Assembly: GCA_002724925.1 (NCBI GenBank)
Contig: PBQA01000030.1
Span: 1 to 64,000 of the forward strand
Direction of reading: 5' to 3'
Origin: Oceanospirillaceae bacterium
Lineage (GTDB): Bacteria; Pseudomonadota; Gammaproteobacteria; Pseudomonadales; Oceanobacteraceae
DNA length: 64,000 nucleotides
A program made the translations under genes and the position numbers. The notes under the pieces are model-generated. The model did no database searches, had not been told where the DNA came from, and worked only from the letters and a program-made list of their open reading frames with translations. Shown piece by piece: positions 16,991-26,330 of the stretch. The first letter of the stretch is position 1. Each line of letters begins with the position of its first letter.

Positions 16991-17638
16991 ATGACTTATC
17001 CCCCCTGCCCTTTGTGCCACGAAACAGAGCAGATTTCGGTTCTCGACAGCGCCATGCCGCGTCGTTATCTCGCCTGCGGGCAGTGTTATCTGGCGTATAT
17101 GCATCCCGACGACTACCTGAGTGCAGATGAAGAGAAAGCATACTATGCAACCCACGAGAACAGCATAGATGACGAAGGCTATGTCGGGTTTCTGAATATT
17201 CTGCTGGCGCCGTTATTAGATCTCATCGAGCAGAAAGAAAAGACAATAGCGCTGGACTATGGTTGTGGTCCGGGCCCCACCCTTTCTGTGTTGCTTGAGC
17301 AGAACGGCATCCACTGTGATAACTATGACCCGTTTTTCTTTCCGAAGGCATTGTCCCCGCCGTACGATGTCATCACAGCCACTGAATGCTTTGAGCACTT
17401 TCATCACCCGGAAGATGAACTTAAAAAATTAGTATCAATGTTAAAGCCGGGAGGCCTTCTGGCTTTAATGACAAGTCGCTGGAGCAATGCCGAAAAATTC
17501 ATGCACTGGCATTACAACCGTGATCCGACCCATGTAATTTTTATGCACGAAAAAACGATCAATTACATCGAAGATAGGTTTGGTTTATCCTGCATTTGTA
17601 AGGATGAAAAGCGCGTCGTTATTTTTAAAAGAAAATAA
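16991..17638 (+). CDS. SAM-dependent methyltransferase with N-terminal zinc-ribbon motif
   Basis: A 215-residue class I methyltransferase. The N-terminus has two CxxC pairs (PPCPLCHE and LACGQCYLAY), like a zinc ribbon. It is followed by the SAM motif LDYGCGPGPTLSVLLEQ, the acidic end of strand 2 in NYDPFF, and DVITATECFEHFHHPE with MLKPGGLLALMTS. The frame is open from 16901, but the ATG at 16991 starts at the zinc-ribbon segment and gives the usual family length. It is divergent from epd. The substrate is unknown. The end of the gene and the spacer after it are noticeably A-rich. Confidence 0.8.
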   Translation: MTYPPCPLCHETEQISVLDSAMPRRYLACGQCYLAYMHPDDYLSADEEKAYYATHENSIDDEGYVGFLNILLAPLLDLIEQKEKTIALDYGCGPGPTLSVLLEQNGIHCDNYDPFFFPKALSPPYDVITATECFEHFHHPEDELKKLVSMLKPGGLLALMTSRWSNAEKFMHWHYNRDPTHVIFMHEKTINYIEDRFGLSCICKDEKRVVIFKRK

Positions 17639-17666
17639 AAAATTAAAATTAATAAAAACCAAAAAA

Positions 17667-18593
17667 TTAACGCGACGCAAATTCTCTCGGCGTCATGCCG
17701 TACTGCTGATGGAAGCGACGGGAAAAATGACTTGGATTAGAAAACCCGAGTTCATAACAGGTACTGGTAATACTTTTTCCGCTGCGGATAAGTTTGCAGG
17801 CATGTTCTAAGCGACGCTGCTGCTGGTATTGGGCTGGGCTACACCCGAGGCTGTTTTTAAATTGCTGAAAAAGCTTGGTGCGCGACATACAGGCAACACG
17901 CGCAAGCTGATCAATATCCACCGACTGTGCAAGATTCTCTTCAATATAAGCCACGGCATTCGTCAGGCCCGACTGGGTCGGGTTCTGTTGCACACAACGC
18001 AGTAAGAAATCCCGCCCCTGCTGACGTAGCATCCGCGCTACCAGCTCATTTACTCCGAAGTTCAATACCAGGTCACAATCGTCTTCTTTCTGTACGTGGC
18101 TGGCGACGATACGCTCTAGTAGCTGCTGAGTAGCATCGGTGTGAGCGAGATGCCACTGACGTGTCTCGACTTCCCACTCACCCAGATCTTTCGGTCGCTC
18201 GCTGACAGTATTCAGCTGATCGCAGACTTTCAGCAGAGTCTCACGGGGTATTTCCAGCGTCATACAGGTGGTGGGGGTGTCTAACGTGGCTTCGGGAAAG
18301 TCGATTTCAACATATTCACCGGGCGCAACAACGAAGGACTCGTGGGGAAGAAATTCTGTCGAAAAGCCATCCATACCGTGCATGACTTTCCGGCCGGTCA
18401 TCATGCCGCAGTACAACAACTCACCAGCATCCAGACGGATACGATCGGCCTGTTCATAAGTGTCATACACAGATAACTCGGCTAACTGGCTGGCATATAC
18501 CGTACGGTTTTCTATTAATTCGCTGGGGACGACTTTCTGGCGATGAGCACCTGCGAGTGCAGCCATACTGCCCGGTCGATGTTCTGTAGTCAT
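17667..18593 (-). CDS. AraC-family transcriptional regulator
   Basis: A 308-residue regulator with an AraC-type N-terminal ligand domain (about residues 30-190) and a C-terminal double helix-turn-helix (about 205-305: VDIDQLARVACMSRTKLFQQ, and the family signature ending GFSNPSHFSRRFHQQYGMTP). It lies back to back with the aldehyde dehydrogenase gene across 267 bp, which suggests that it controls that gene in response to an alcohol or aldehyde; this is inferred from position only. A perfect 18-bp palindrome in the gap (18800-18817) is a candidate operator. Confidence 0.85.
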   Translation of the reverse strand: MTTEHRPGSMAALAGAHRQKVVPSELIENRTVYASQLAELSVYDTYEQADRIRLDAGELLYCGMMTGRKVMHGMDGFSTEFLPHESFVVAPGEYVEIDFPEATLDTPTTCMTLEIPRETLLKVCDQLNTVSERPKDLGEWEVETRQWHLAHTDATQQLLERIVASHVQKEDDCDLVLNFGVNELVARMLRQQGRDFLLRCVQQNPTQSGLTNAVAYIEENLAQSVDIDQLARVACMSRTKLFQQFKNSLGCSPAQYQQQRRLEHACKLIRSGKSITSTCYELGFSNPSHFSRRFHQQYGMTPREFASR

Positions 18594-18799
18594 AAGAAAT
18601 GCGCCGTCGTCGTTACATAGAGTCGTTCTAAGAAAAAGCCTCTGTCTGCCAGTCCGCTCTCGTGTGTAATTGCGGGCCAGTTACACATCCTGACACCAGC
18701 GGGACTCAGAGAACATTCTTGCGGACTGTCGTGCAAGTCATCACCCCAATAGACCACATACTCTGGAGTCACACAACAGAAAACGCCGGCAGATTGGGC

Positions 18800-18817
18800 C
18801 GACTAATACTTTAGTCG
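18800..18817. promoter_or_regulatory. Perfect 18-bp palindrome upstream of the aldehyde dehydrogenase gene
   Basis: CGACTAA-TACT-TTAGTCG is a perfect 7-bp inverted repeat 44 bp before the aldB-like start, in the gap shared with the AraC-type gene. It may be an operator or a short hairpin in the leader. AraC proteins usually bind direct repeats, so a different regulator is also possible. Confidence 0.5.
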
Positions 18818-18860
18818 AAGACCTGAAAGGACCGGTAAGAATAACAACGGAGATAACACC

Positions 18861-20381
18861 ATGATCTATGCAAACCCAGGACAGCCGGGCGCTGTCGTAT
18901 CCTATAAAGAACAGTACGGTAACTACATCAACGGTGAGTTCGTTGCTCCGGTTAATGGCAACTATATGGACAATGTCAGCCCGGTAAACGGCGAAGTGTT
19001 CTGCCGCGTTGCCCGCTCTGACGCCGACGATATCAATAAAGCACTCGATGCCGCACACGCTGCAGCGGCTGCATGGGGCAAAACCTCAGTGCAGGAGCGC
19101 TCAAACATTCTTCTCAAAATTGCAGACAGAATGGAAGCAAACCTCGAAATGCTGGCCGTTGCCGAGACCTGGGATAACGGTAAAGCCGTGCGCGAAACTC
19201 TGGCAGCAGATATTCCTCTGGCCATCGACCACTTCCGTTACTTCGCCGGCTGCCTGCGTTCACAGGAAGGCAGTATGGCTGAACTGGACGAGACCACTGT
19301 GTCGTACCACGTTCATGAACCTCTGGGCGTCGTTGGCCAGATTATTCCGTGGAACTTCCCGCTATTGATGGCCGCGTGGAAACTGGGCCCAGCGCTGGCT
19401 GCCGGAAACTGCGTAGTTCTGAAGCCTGCTGAACAAACCCCGGCGTCCATTCTTGTGCTAATGGAACTGGTCGGTGACCTGCTGCCACCGGGTGTTCTCA
19501 ATATTGTTAATGGTGTCGGTGAAGAAGCCGGTCAGGCACTGGCCACCAGCGACCGTATCGCTAAGCTCGCCTTTACCGGCTCGACTCCGGTTGGCCAGCA
19601 CATCCTGCGCTGCGCAGCAGAAACTCTGATCCCAAGCACCGTTGAGCTGGGTGGCAAGTCGCCGAACGTCTATTTCGAAGACGTGATGCAGATGGAAGAC
19701 GACTACCTGAGCAAAGCCGTCGAAGGCACCGTGCTCGCCTTCTTTAACCAGGGCGAAGTCTGTACCTGCCCATCCCGCGCTCTGATTCAGGAAAGTATTT
19801 ACGACGAATTTATCGCCAAGGTCGTTGAGCGTGCTCAGACCATCAAGCGCGGTAATCCACTGGATACGGACGTTCAGGTCGGTGCTCAGGCCTCGCAGGA
19901 ACAGTACGAGCGCATCATGAAGTACATTGAAATCGGTAAACAGGAAGGCGCTGAAGTCCTGATCGGTGGCGCGCCAGAGAAACTCGAAGGCGACCTCAAG
20001 ACCGGCTACTACATCCAGCCGACCGTTTTCAAAGGCCACAACAAAATGCGCGTATTCCAGGAAGAAATCTTTGGCCCGGTGATCAGCGTAACGACCTTCA
20101 AAGACGAAGCCGAGGCGCTGGAAATCGCTAACGATACTGAGTTTGGCTTGGGTGCGGGTGTCTGGACCCGTGACATGAATCGCGCTTATCGCATGGGTCG
20201 TGGCATTCAGGCAGGCCGCGTCTGGACTAACTGTTATCACGCTTACCCGGCACACGCCGCGTTCGGTGGCTACAAGAAATCCGGTATTGGTCGTGAAACC
20301 CACAAAGTGGCACTGGAGCATTATCAACAGACCAAGAACCTGCTGGTCAGCTACGCCACCAGCCCACTGGGTTTCTTTTAA
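18861..20381 (+). CDS. NAD(P)-dependent acetaldehyde dehydrogenase (AldB/ExaC type)
   Basis: A 506-residue aldehyde dehydrogenase that oxidises acetaldehyde or similar aldehydes to the acid. It closely follows E. coli AldB and pseudomonad ExaC along its whole length. Visible motifs are [19 protein letters not shown]-type [20 protein letters not shown], the catalytic glutamate in VELGGKSPN, the catalytic cysteine in [13 protein letters not shown], and [12 protein letters not shown]. The C-terminal stretch [20 protein letters not shown] is shared with AldB. GGAG precedes the start. It is monocistronic with a terminator at 20485. No PQQ alcohol dehydrogenase gene is nearby, so the source of aldehyde is not shown by context. 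Confidence 0.93.
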   Translation: MIYANPGQPGAVVSYKEQYGNYINGEFVAPVNGNYMDNVSPVNGEVFCRVARSDADDINKALDAAHAAAAAWGKTSVQERSNILLKIADRMEANLEMLAVAETWDNGKAVRETLAADIPLAIDHFRYFAGCLRSQEGSMAELDETTVSYHVHEPLGVVGQIIPWNFPLLMAAWKLGPALAAGNCVVLKPAEQTPASILVLMELVGDLLPPGVLNIVNGVGEEAGQALATSDRIAKLAFTGSTPVGQHILRCAAETLIPSTVELGGKSPNVYFEDVMQMEDDYLSKAVEGTVLAFFNQGEVCTCPSRALIQESIYDEFIAKVVERAQTIKRGNPLDTDVQVGAQASQEQYERIMKYIEIGKQEGAEVLIGGAPEKLEGDLKTGYYIQPTVFKGHNKMRVFQEEIFGPVISVTTFKDEAEALEIANDTEFGLGAGVWTRDMNRAYRMGRGIQAGRVWTNCYHAYPAHAAFGGYKKSGIGRETHKVALEHYQQTKNLLVSYATSPLGFF

Positions 20382-20484
20382 ACAACGCTCTCTCACCTCT
20401 CCTCTGGTATGAAATGCGCTGCATTTCTCCTCCTGGGCTGATGTCGGTTTGTTGGGAGACCCGGCATCATTAAGGCCCTTTTTA

Positions 20485-20512
20485 AGCACCCGTTCGCGGG
20501 TGCTCTTTTTAT
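20485..20512 (+). terminator. Rho-independent terminator of the aldehyde dehydrogenase gene
   Basis: AGCACCC-GTTCGC-GGGTGCT followed by CTTTTTATT, 104 bp after the stop codon. Confidence 0.9.
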
Positions 20513-20609
20513 TGCTTTCAGAACAATCAGTTCCGATTTCTTTATTGATTGCCCCACTCTGATCACGTAGTGTTCTACAGACTTTCATTACGCGTTTCCG
20601 GGGATAATT

Positions 20610-21191
20610 ATGGAACTTCTGATTCTCGGCCTTGTGCTATTTGTCGGTGGTCATTCAGTCAACCTGTTTGCCAACCAATGGCGCAATTCCATGGTCGAAA
20701 AAGTCGGCCTCTTACCCTGGAAAGGCCTGTACTCTCTCTTCGCCATCGTGGGTCTGGTGTGCCTCGTCTACGGATACGGCGACGCCCGTGCCGAGGGCGT
20801 TTACCTCTGGCAACCACCGGTCTGGACGCGTCATATTGCAGCGTTGCTGACCTTACCTGCCTTCTTACTGCTCTTTGCCAGCCAGATTCCGGGAAACCGT
20901 CTTCAGGTAGCAACAGGCCACCCGATGTATCTGGGCATCAAGCTCTGGGCATTTGCCCACATTATCGCCAACGGCGGCCTGCACGACGTCCTGCTGTTCG
21001 GTACCTTCCTGATCTGGGGTATCGCCGGCTTTGCTGTATCACGTCGTCGGGATAAGGCTGCCGGCAACGTGCGTGAGTATAAGGGGCTGATGCGCGATGG
21101 GATAACCCTCGTTGTCTCTCTTGGCGCCTGGGCTGGCTTCGCTTTCTGGGCGCACGCGGTACTCATTGGCGTCCCGCCATTCGGCGCCTGA
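20610..21191 (+). CDS. NnrU-family membrane protein
   Basis: A 193-residue polytopic membrane protein of the NnrU family, with about five hydrophobic helices. NnrU was named from denitrification loci of alphaproteobacteria, but family members occur widely and resemble membrane methyltransferases of the ICMT superfamily (the segment GHPMYLGIKLWAFAHI is typical). No nitrite or nitric oxide reductase genes are nearby, so a denitrification role is not supported here. Confidence 0.85.
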   Translation: MELLILGLVLFVGGHSVNLFANQWRNSMVEKVGLLPWKGLYSLFAIVGLVCLVYGYGDARAEGVYLWQPPVWTRHIAALLTLPAFLLLFASQIPGNRLQVATGHPMYLGIKLWAFAHIIANGGLHDVLLFGTFLIWGIAGFAVSRRRDKAAGNVREYKGLMRDGITLVVSLGAWAGFAFWAHAVLIGVPPFGA

Positions 21192-21284
21192 TTTCAGGCT
21201 CTGTAAACCAGAGGCTTGAGGTATACATAAGCCGCAATCAATAATACCCTATCAACACACTCGGTTATTATTGGTTGCACTGTT

Positions 21285-22811
21285 ATGCCCGTCGTCTTTC
21301 CGTTCGAAAATATCTACGCGCAACTCCCTGTACAATGTTTTGAGCGGGTGATGCCGACGCCGGTAAAAACTCCGACACTGATTCGTTTCAATACGTCTTT
21401 GGCGACCGAATTAAATATCGAATTCAGCGATGCCGATGATGAAGAACTCGCTCAGGTCTTTTCCGGTAATCTGGTGCCACACAATGCCGATCCACTGGCG
21501 ATGGCGTATTCGGGGCATCAGTTCGGCAACCTGAATCCACAACTTGGCGATGGCCGCGCCATCCTGCTGGGCGACCTCTATGATAGCGACGCAAAGCTGA
21601 AAGATATCCAACTCAAAGGATCTGGGCGCACCCCCTTTTCGCGCGGTGGAGACGGTCGCAGCCCTCTCGGGCCTGCGCTGCGCGAGTACATCCTGTGCGA
21701 GGCCATGCATGCCTTAGGTATTGCGACCACCCGGGCACTCGCTGTGGTCAGCTCGGGCGAACATGTGATCCGCCAACAGCGTGAACCGGGCGCCGTATTC
21801 ACCCGTGTTGCCTCCAGCCATATCCGTGTCGGGACGTTTCAATATTTTGCGATGCGCAGAGATCATGTCGCCCTGAAAGCACTGGCAGACCACGTGATTG
21901 ACCGGCATTTCCCCAAGCTTAAAAATAGTCCTGAAAGCGAGAATATTTATTTATCACTGTTTAAAAATATCGTTAAAAAACAGGCAGAATTAATTGCATC
22001 ATGGATGAACCTTGGATTTATTCATGGCGTGATGAACACCGACAATATGACCATCAGCGGCGAGACCATTGATTACGGCCCCTGTGCATTTATTGATGCC
22101 TTTAATCGTAAAAAAGTCTTTAGCTCGATCGATCAACAAGGGCGATACGCTTACATCAACCAGCCTGCTATTGGCCAGTGGAACCTGACCCGTCTGGCGG
22201 AAGCTATGCTGCCTTTGTTTATGAATGACACAGACAGCGAAGCTGCGGAGAAACAGGCGATTGATGACGCCACTCAGATTCTCAATGACTATGTCCAGAT
22301 GCATCAAGATGCCTGGGAATCGGGCATGGCGAAGAAGCTTGGCTTCAGCTCAGTCGAGACTGGCGACCGGGAGTTTTTCGAATCACTGCTCGACCTTCTT
22401 GATGAAAGCCATCTCGACTTTACTTTGTTTTTCCGACGACTGAGTGACTGTACAGACTCGGATATTGATACCGGCGCTCTGTTTACCCTATTTGATTCGC
22501 CTGATGCCCGCTCAACGGATGATATCAAGCAGCGTCTGTCAGAGTGGATTAGCAAATGGCAGGCACGACTGAGCGAACGCGATGAGCTGAAAGCGGCTGA
22601 AGAGCGAATGAAACAGAATAACCCTGGCATCATCCCCCGCAACCATCAGGTGCAAGCGGTGATCTCAGCGGCGGAAGAAGGGGACTACACTCCGTTTGAC
22701 GCTTTACTGGCTGCGCTGAAGTCACCCTACGAGCAGCATGCCGAATACGCTGCATATGAAGCGCCCCCATTGCCAGCAGAGCAGGTGTTCAGGACCTTCT
22801 GCGGCACCTGA
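21285..22811 (+). CDS. selO: SelO (YdiU), protein AMPylating pseudokinase
   Basis: A 508-residue member of the SelO family. Characterised members have a kinase fold that binds ATP in inverted orientation and transfer AMP to protein hydroxyls, with a role in redox stress. Family stretches are visible: MAYSGHQFGNLNPQLGDGRA, QLKGSGRTPFSRGGDGRSP, FTRVASSHIRVGTFQ, and the catalytic HGVMNTDNMTI and DYGPCAFID segments. The C-terminus ends FRTFCGT. It is monocistronic and not obviously linked to its neighbours. Confidence 0.95.
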   Translation: MPVVFPFENIYAQLPVQCFERVMPTPVKTPTLIRFNTSLATELNIEFSDADDEELAQVFSGNLVPHNADPLAMAYSGHQFGNLNPQLGDGRAILLGDLYDSDAKLKDIQLKGSGRTPFSRGGDGRSPLGPALREYILCEAMHALGIATTRALAVVSSGEHVIRQQREPGAVFTRVASSHIRVGTFQYFAMRRDHVALKALADHVIDRHFPKLKNSPESENIYLSLFKNIVKKQAELIASWMNLGFIHGVMNTDNMTISGETIDYGPCAFIDAFNRKKVFSSIDQQGRYAYINQPAIGQWNLTRLAEAMLPLFMNDTDSEAAEKQAIDDATQILNDYVQMHQDAWESGMAKKLGFSSVETGDREFFESLLDLLDESHLDFTLFFRRLSDCTDSDIDTGALFTLFDSPDARSTDDIKQRLSEWISKWQARLSERDELKAAEERMKQNNPGIIPRNHQVQAVISAAEEGDYTPFDALLAALKSPYEQHAEYAAYEAPPLPAEQVFRTFCGT

Positions 22812-22918
22812 GCTACCGGTTCCGCCCGCGCCTGCAACCTATTGTTCCAGAATCCCGGTTTTTACCCGTGCTGTCCGCTGCTAATCTGAACAGAAGATGA
22901 TGACCAAGAGAGGCTCAG

Positions 22919-23911
22919 ATGGGACTGCTGGTAAAAGGTGAGTGGCACGACAAATGGTACGACACCGATAAGTCAGACGGTGCGTTCGAACGCGAAGACG
23001 CGCAACTGCGAAGCTGGGTAACGGCAGACGGCAGCGCTGGCCCTTCCGGTAATGCCGGTTTCAAGGCCGAGTCCGGCCGCTATCACCTGTATGTCTCTCT
23101 CGCCTGCCCTTGGGCACATCGCACCCTAATATTTCGTCAGCTGAAAGGACTTGCTGGGCATATTGGTGTATCTGTCGTTTCTCCCGATATGCTGGATCAC
23201 GGCTGGACCTTCAATACCGAGGCAGGCAGTTCTGGCGACCCGCTTTACCACAGCGACTTTATGCACCAGATATATACCCGCAATAAATCCGATTACACGG
23301 GGCGGGTTACGGTTCCTGTGCTCTGGGATAAACAGCAGGAATGTATCGTCAGCAACGAATCTGCTGAAATTATCCGTATGCTGAACTCAGCGTTTAATGA
23401 TCTCACTGGCGACACTCAGGATTTTTATCCGGAAGAACTCCGGTTTCAAATAGACGAGGTGAATGAGCGCGTCTATCACACGGTCAATAATGGTGTGTAC
23501 AAAGCCGGTTTCGCTACTAAAGCAGAGAAGTATGAAGCTGCCTTCGGCGAATTATTTGACTCACTGGACTGGCTAGAGGAACGACTGACGGAGCAGCGTT
23601 ACCTGGTCAGAGATGGAGACCAAAGTGTCCTGACAGAGGCTGACTGGCGCCTGTTCACAACGCTGATCCGCTTCGATCCCGTGTACTTCGGTCACTTCAA
23701 ATGCAATCTGCGCCGCATCGAAGATTACCCGGCGATCAGTGGCTACGTGCGCGATCTGTATCAGCATCCGGGCGTTGCGGAGACGGTCGACTTCTCCCAC
23801 ATCAAGCGCCACTACTATTACAGCCACGATATGATCAACCCGACGCGCATCGTGCCGCTGGGTCCTGGGCTGGATTTTACCCAGCCTCATGATCGGAAAT
23901 CGCTCAGGTGA
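22919..23911 (+). CDS. Glutathionyl-hydroquinone reductase (YqjG-type, Xi-class glutathione transferase)
   Basis: A 330-residue protein of the YqjG/ECM4 family, which reduces glutathionyl-hydroquinones through a mixed disulfide. The catalytic cysteine is in SLACPWAHRTLIFR. Other family stretches are GWTFN, LWDKQQECIVSNESAEIIRM and the tyrosines of HYYYSHDMINPTRIVPLGP. It is preceded by GAGAGG and stands alone. The function in quinone detoxification is taken from the family. Confidence 0.92.
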   Translation: MGLLVKGEWHDKWYDTDKSDGAFEREDAQLRSWVTADGSAGPSGNAGFKAESGRYHLYVSLACPWAHRTLIFRQLKGLAGHIGVSVVSPDMLDHGWTFNTEAGSSGDPLYHSDFMHQIYTRNKSDYTGRVTVPVLWDKQQECIVSNESAEIIRMLNSAFNDLTGDTQDFYPEELRFQIDEVNERVYHTVNNGVYKAGFATKAEKYEAAFGELFDSLDWLEERLTEQRYLVRDGDQSVLTEADWRLFTTLIRFDPVYFGHFKCNLRRIEDYPAISGYVRDLYQHPGVAETVDFSHIKRHYYYSHDMINPTRIVPLGPGLDFTQPHDRKSLR

Positions 23912-24022
23912 TCGACGTCAAAGGTGACAATTGAAATAATTCCGACACCCAGTTTGTGCTAGCTTAGTCGATCTTCTTACATTTTCAGCCTGCTGCTTAT
24001 GCAGGCATCGCAGGGATACACT

Positions 24023-24733
24023 ATGAGCACAATCCACTTTATCGGTGGCGAAAAAGGCGGTGTCGGTAAATCCGTATTTTCCCGTCTGCTGTCGCAGTAC
24101 TTTCTTGATCACAACATGCACTACGCAGGTTTCGATGCCGACCAGTCACACGACACCCTGACCCGCTTTTACCCTGAGTTCACTCAACCTGTAAACCTGG
24201 ATAAGTTCGAAAGTGCCGATCGTATTATTGAGACGGCACTGGAGAACGACGTTAATGTTGTTGTTGACCTGCCCGCTCAGAGTGAGCGTTTTCTGAAGCG
24301 CTGGATGGAAGACAACGATGTCAGCGCTCTGTGTGAAGAAACCGGTGTGAAGTGCTACTTCTGGTACGTGGTCGATGATGGTATGGACTCAGCGCGACTG
24401 GCTGCGGCTTTCCTTGATCGCTATCAGGATGAGCTGCCGTGTGTATTGGTGAAGAACTATGGCCGTGGTGGCGATTTCAGTAGCCTTGAGAAGACAATCG
24501 CTGACGCGGGAATTACCCCCAAAGCATCCATCGCCATTAATGAGCTGCACGATGGCACCATGCGAAAAATCGACAAGCTATCCCTCAACTTCTGGGCCGC
24601 TGGCAACCTGACTGAGCGCGCAGAAGGCACTCTCTCACTGATGGAGCGTCAGCGCACCCGCGTTTGGTGTAAAAAGTCGTACGCGGAAATTGAAAAAGGG
24701 CTACAGACCCAGGCAAGTAGCGTACTGGCCTGA
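24023..24733 (+). CDS. ParA/MinD-fold P-loop ATPase resembling plasmid TraL/MobD mobilisation proteins
   Basis: A 236-residue ATPase with the deviant Walker A motif FIGGEKGGVGKSVFSRLL at its N-terminus and DADQSHDT as the switch I region. VVVDLPAQSER stands in the Walker B position. The overall layout, including the C-terminal TERAEGTLSLMERQRTRVW, resembles TraL/MobD proteins of conjugative plasmids more than chromosomal MinD or ParA. No ParB, relaxase or transfer gene is nearby. AGGGA precedes the ATG at 24023; the frame is open from 23999. The cellular role is unknown. Confidence 0.75.
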   Translation: MSTIHFIGGEKGGVGKSVFSRLLSQYFLDHNMHYAGFDADQSHDTLTRFYPEFTQPVNLDKFESADRIIETALENDVNVVVDLPAQSERFLKRWMEDNDVSALCEETGVKCYFWYVVDDGMDSARLAAAFLDRYQDELPCVLVKNYGRGGDFSSLEKTIADAGITPKASIAINELHDGTMRKIDKLSLNFWAAGNLTERAEGTLSLMERQRTRVWCKKSYAEIEKGLQTQASSVLA

Positions 24734-24792
24734 GGGTTTCCTGATTCGCCAAACCAATCAAGTCGATTGAGTGAGCAAGAAATCACCCAAAT

Positions 24793-24820
24793 AAAAAAGG
24801 GCGCTGAGCGCCCTTTTTTA
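24793..24820 (+). terminator. Bidirectional terminator between the ParA-like and PepSY genes
   Basis: GGGCGC-TGA-GCGCCC flanked by A6 and T6, between two convergent genes, so it can serve both. Confidence 0.92.
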
Positions 24821-24842
24821 TTTCTACCATGACCGCGTGTTC

Positions 24843-25382
24843 TTAAAGCACTGCGGCCAGAATAACAAAGACCAGGATACCCGCTGCTGTCAGACCGATA
24901 GTAGGTTTCTTCAGCAGAGGGGATTTCAGACCAATGATCAGACCCGAAATCAGAATCAGGATCAGACCTAAAGCTGTGATCTGCTCAAGAATACGGAACA
25001 AGCCGGGGCCATGGCCTTTGTGAAGCTCCATAAGCGAGGCCACAAGGTCGGGCGAGACCGGCGTAATATTCATGCCATCAGCTGTCGGCTCCAGCTCAAA
25101 GTAATCGCGACTAGTAGGGCGGGTCTGCATCAACCTGCCACGATCTTTGACATATTCGAAATCGGTATCCAGTCCCGCCTGTTGAAGTATTTCCTTAACC
25201 TGCGACTCTTTTTCCTGATCAGCATCAATCTGAACCGCGGGCACAAATATCGTCTCGCCCTTTTCAAAAGACCCTTTGATGCCTGAAAGATAGAGGCCAC
25301 CAGATACCGCCATTATCAACATAATGGGAGCAAAAAAAGCTGCCAGGTAAAGGTGAATTGTTACAAGTGTTTTACGTGACAT
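24843..25382 (-). CDS. PepSY-associated membrane protein
   Basis: A 179-residue protein with one N-terminal hydrophobic helix (about residues 12-33), a periplasmic part with a PepSY-like region (about 50-125) and two C-terminal helices. It begins RKTLVTIHLYLAAFFAPIML, the histidine-containing first helix typical of PepSY-TM proteins, and has MELHKGHGP ahead of the last helices. Larger relatives act with iron-siderophore uptake or as reductases; this is a short form. GCGGAG precedes the ATG. Confidence 0.7.
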   Translation of the reverse strand: MSRKTLVTIHLYLAAFFAPIMLIMAVSGGLYLSGIKGSFEKGETIFVPAVQIDADQEKESQVKEILQQAGLDTDFEYVKDRGRLMQTRPTSRDYFELEPTADGMNITPVSPDLVASLMELHKGHGPGLFRILEQITALGLILILISGLIIGLKSPLLKKPTIGLTAAGILVFVILAAVL

Positions 25383-25466
25383 TGTGTGCTCCGCAAGATG
25401 TGAATCAGACGCTTACTATACTGCCGTCTACGATCGCAGTGTGTAAAGAAGCGTCCCTGAGTTGCG

Positions 25467-26330
25467 TTAGATCAAGTTCTGAGAAAGGACTCTCAAACCA
25501 TCCTCCTTACCCATCTCATACGCTTCATCCAGCACCTGCATATCCGTCGTGAACTGACCTGCAGAAAATGATTCTGGAGGGCATAACTCAATCACCTCAC
25601 AGTCAGCTGGAGGGTTACGGATGAAGTCGAGCGCCTCATTGTATTCAAGGTGACGACGCTGAAGCCGCTTGGCCACCGCGGGATACTGTCGGAGAATGTA
25701 CGGAAACAGATGTCTGAAGCGATATGCCTGCTTCCGATACGACGCGGGGTTAGAACGAATCACCATAATTTTCCGCGCACCGCGACGATACGCCTCTTTT
25801 ACGGGTAACGAATCAGCAACACCGCCATCCAGCCAGGTCCGCCCTCGGAAAGGAACAGACCCCTTAAACGCGATAGGCATCGCAGCAGAGCATTTGATTG
25901 CCTGAAATAACTCATCACGCTCAGGCGCTATATACTCGGCCTTTCCTGTTTCAGCGTCGGTAACAACAGCCAGGAAACGCCCTTTACGTTTATCGATCTC
26001 ATCCAAACCAATATCCAACTCGCGTTCGGTAATATCCCAGAGCCATTCGATATCAATCAGGTGCCCTCCTCGCAGGAAGCGTCTCAGGCTTTTAAATTCG
26101 GGCCGGCGGCAGTAGTCCGTGATTACTTTGTAATTACGACCATATTGCTTACCGATATACGCCGCAGTATTTGAAGCGCCTGCTGACACACCAAAGTACC
26201 AGTCGAACGGGTAATAATCGGCTCTTATAAACTCATCCAGAACGCCTGCACTATAAATACCCCGCATGGCGCCACCTTCGACGATCAGGGCAGATTTCAC
26301 CTTCGTATTGTCAGTCATCGGAATAACCAT
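25467..26330 (-). CDS. Patatin-like phospholipase (YjjU-type)
   Basis: A 287-residue patatin with the oxyanion motif EGGAMRGIYSAGVL, the serine nucleophile in GVSAGAS and the catalytic aspartate in LDGGVAD, so the Ser-Asp dyad is intact. It should hydrolyse acyl esters of lipids. Its start overlaps the end of the thioesterase gene by 20 bp (or 8 bp if the second ATG at 26318 is used); neither start has a clear ribosome site, which suggests translational coupling. There is no signal peptide, so a cytoplasmic or inner-membrane-facing role is likely. Confidence 0.88.
   Translation of the reverse strand: MVIPMTDNTKVKSALIVEGGAMRGIYSAGVLDEFIRADYYPFDWYFGVSAGASNTAAYIGKQYGRNYKVITDYCRRPEFKSLRRFLRGGHLIDIEWLWDITERELDIGLDEIDKRKGRFLAVVTDAETGKAEYIAPERDELFQAIKCSAAMPIAFKGSVPFRGRTWLDGGVADSLPVKEAYRRGARKIMVIRSNPASYRKQAYRFRHLFPYILRQYPAVAKRLQRRHLEYNEALDFIRNPPADCEVIELCPPESFSAGQFTTDMQVLDEAYEMGKEDGLRVLSQNLI

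Noticed and set aside
19458-20588. 376-codon open frame on the minus strand over the aldehyde dehydrogenase gene
   Set aside because: It is antisense to a clear AldB/ExaC gene, crosses its terminator, and has a composition typical of a shadow frame.
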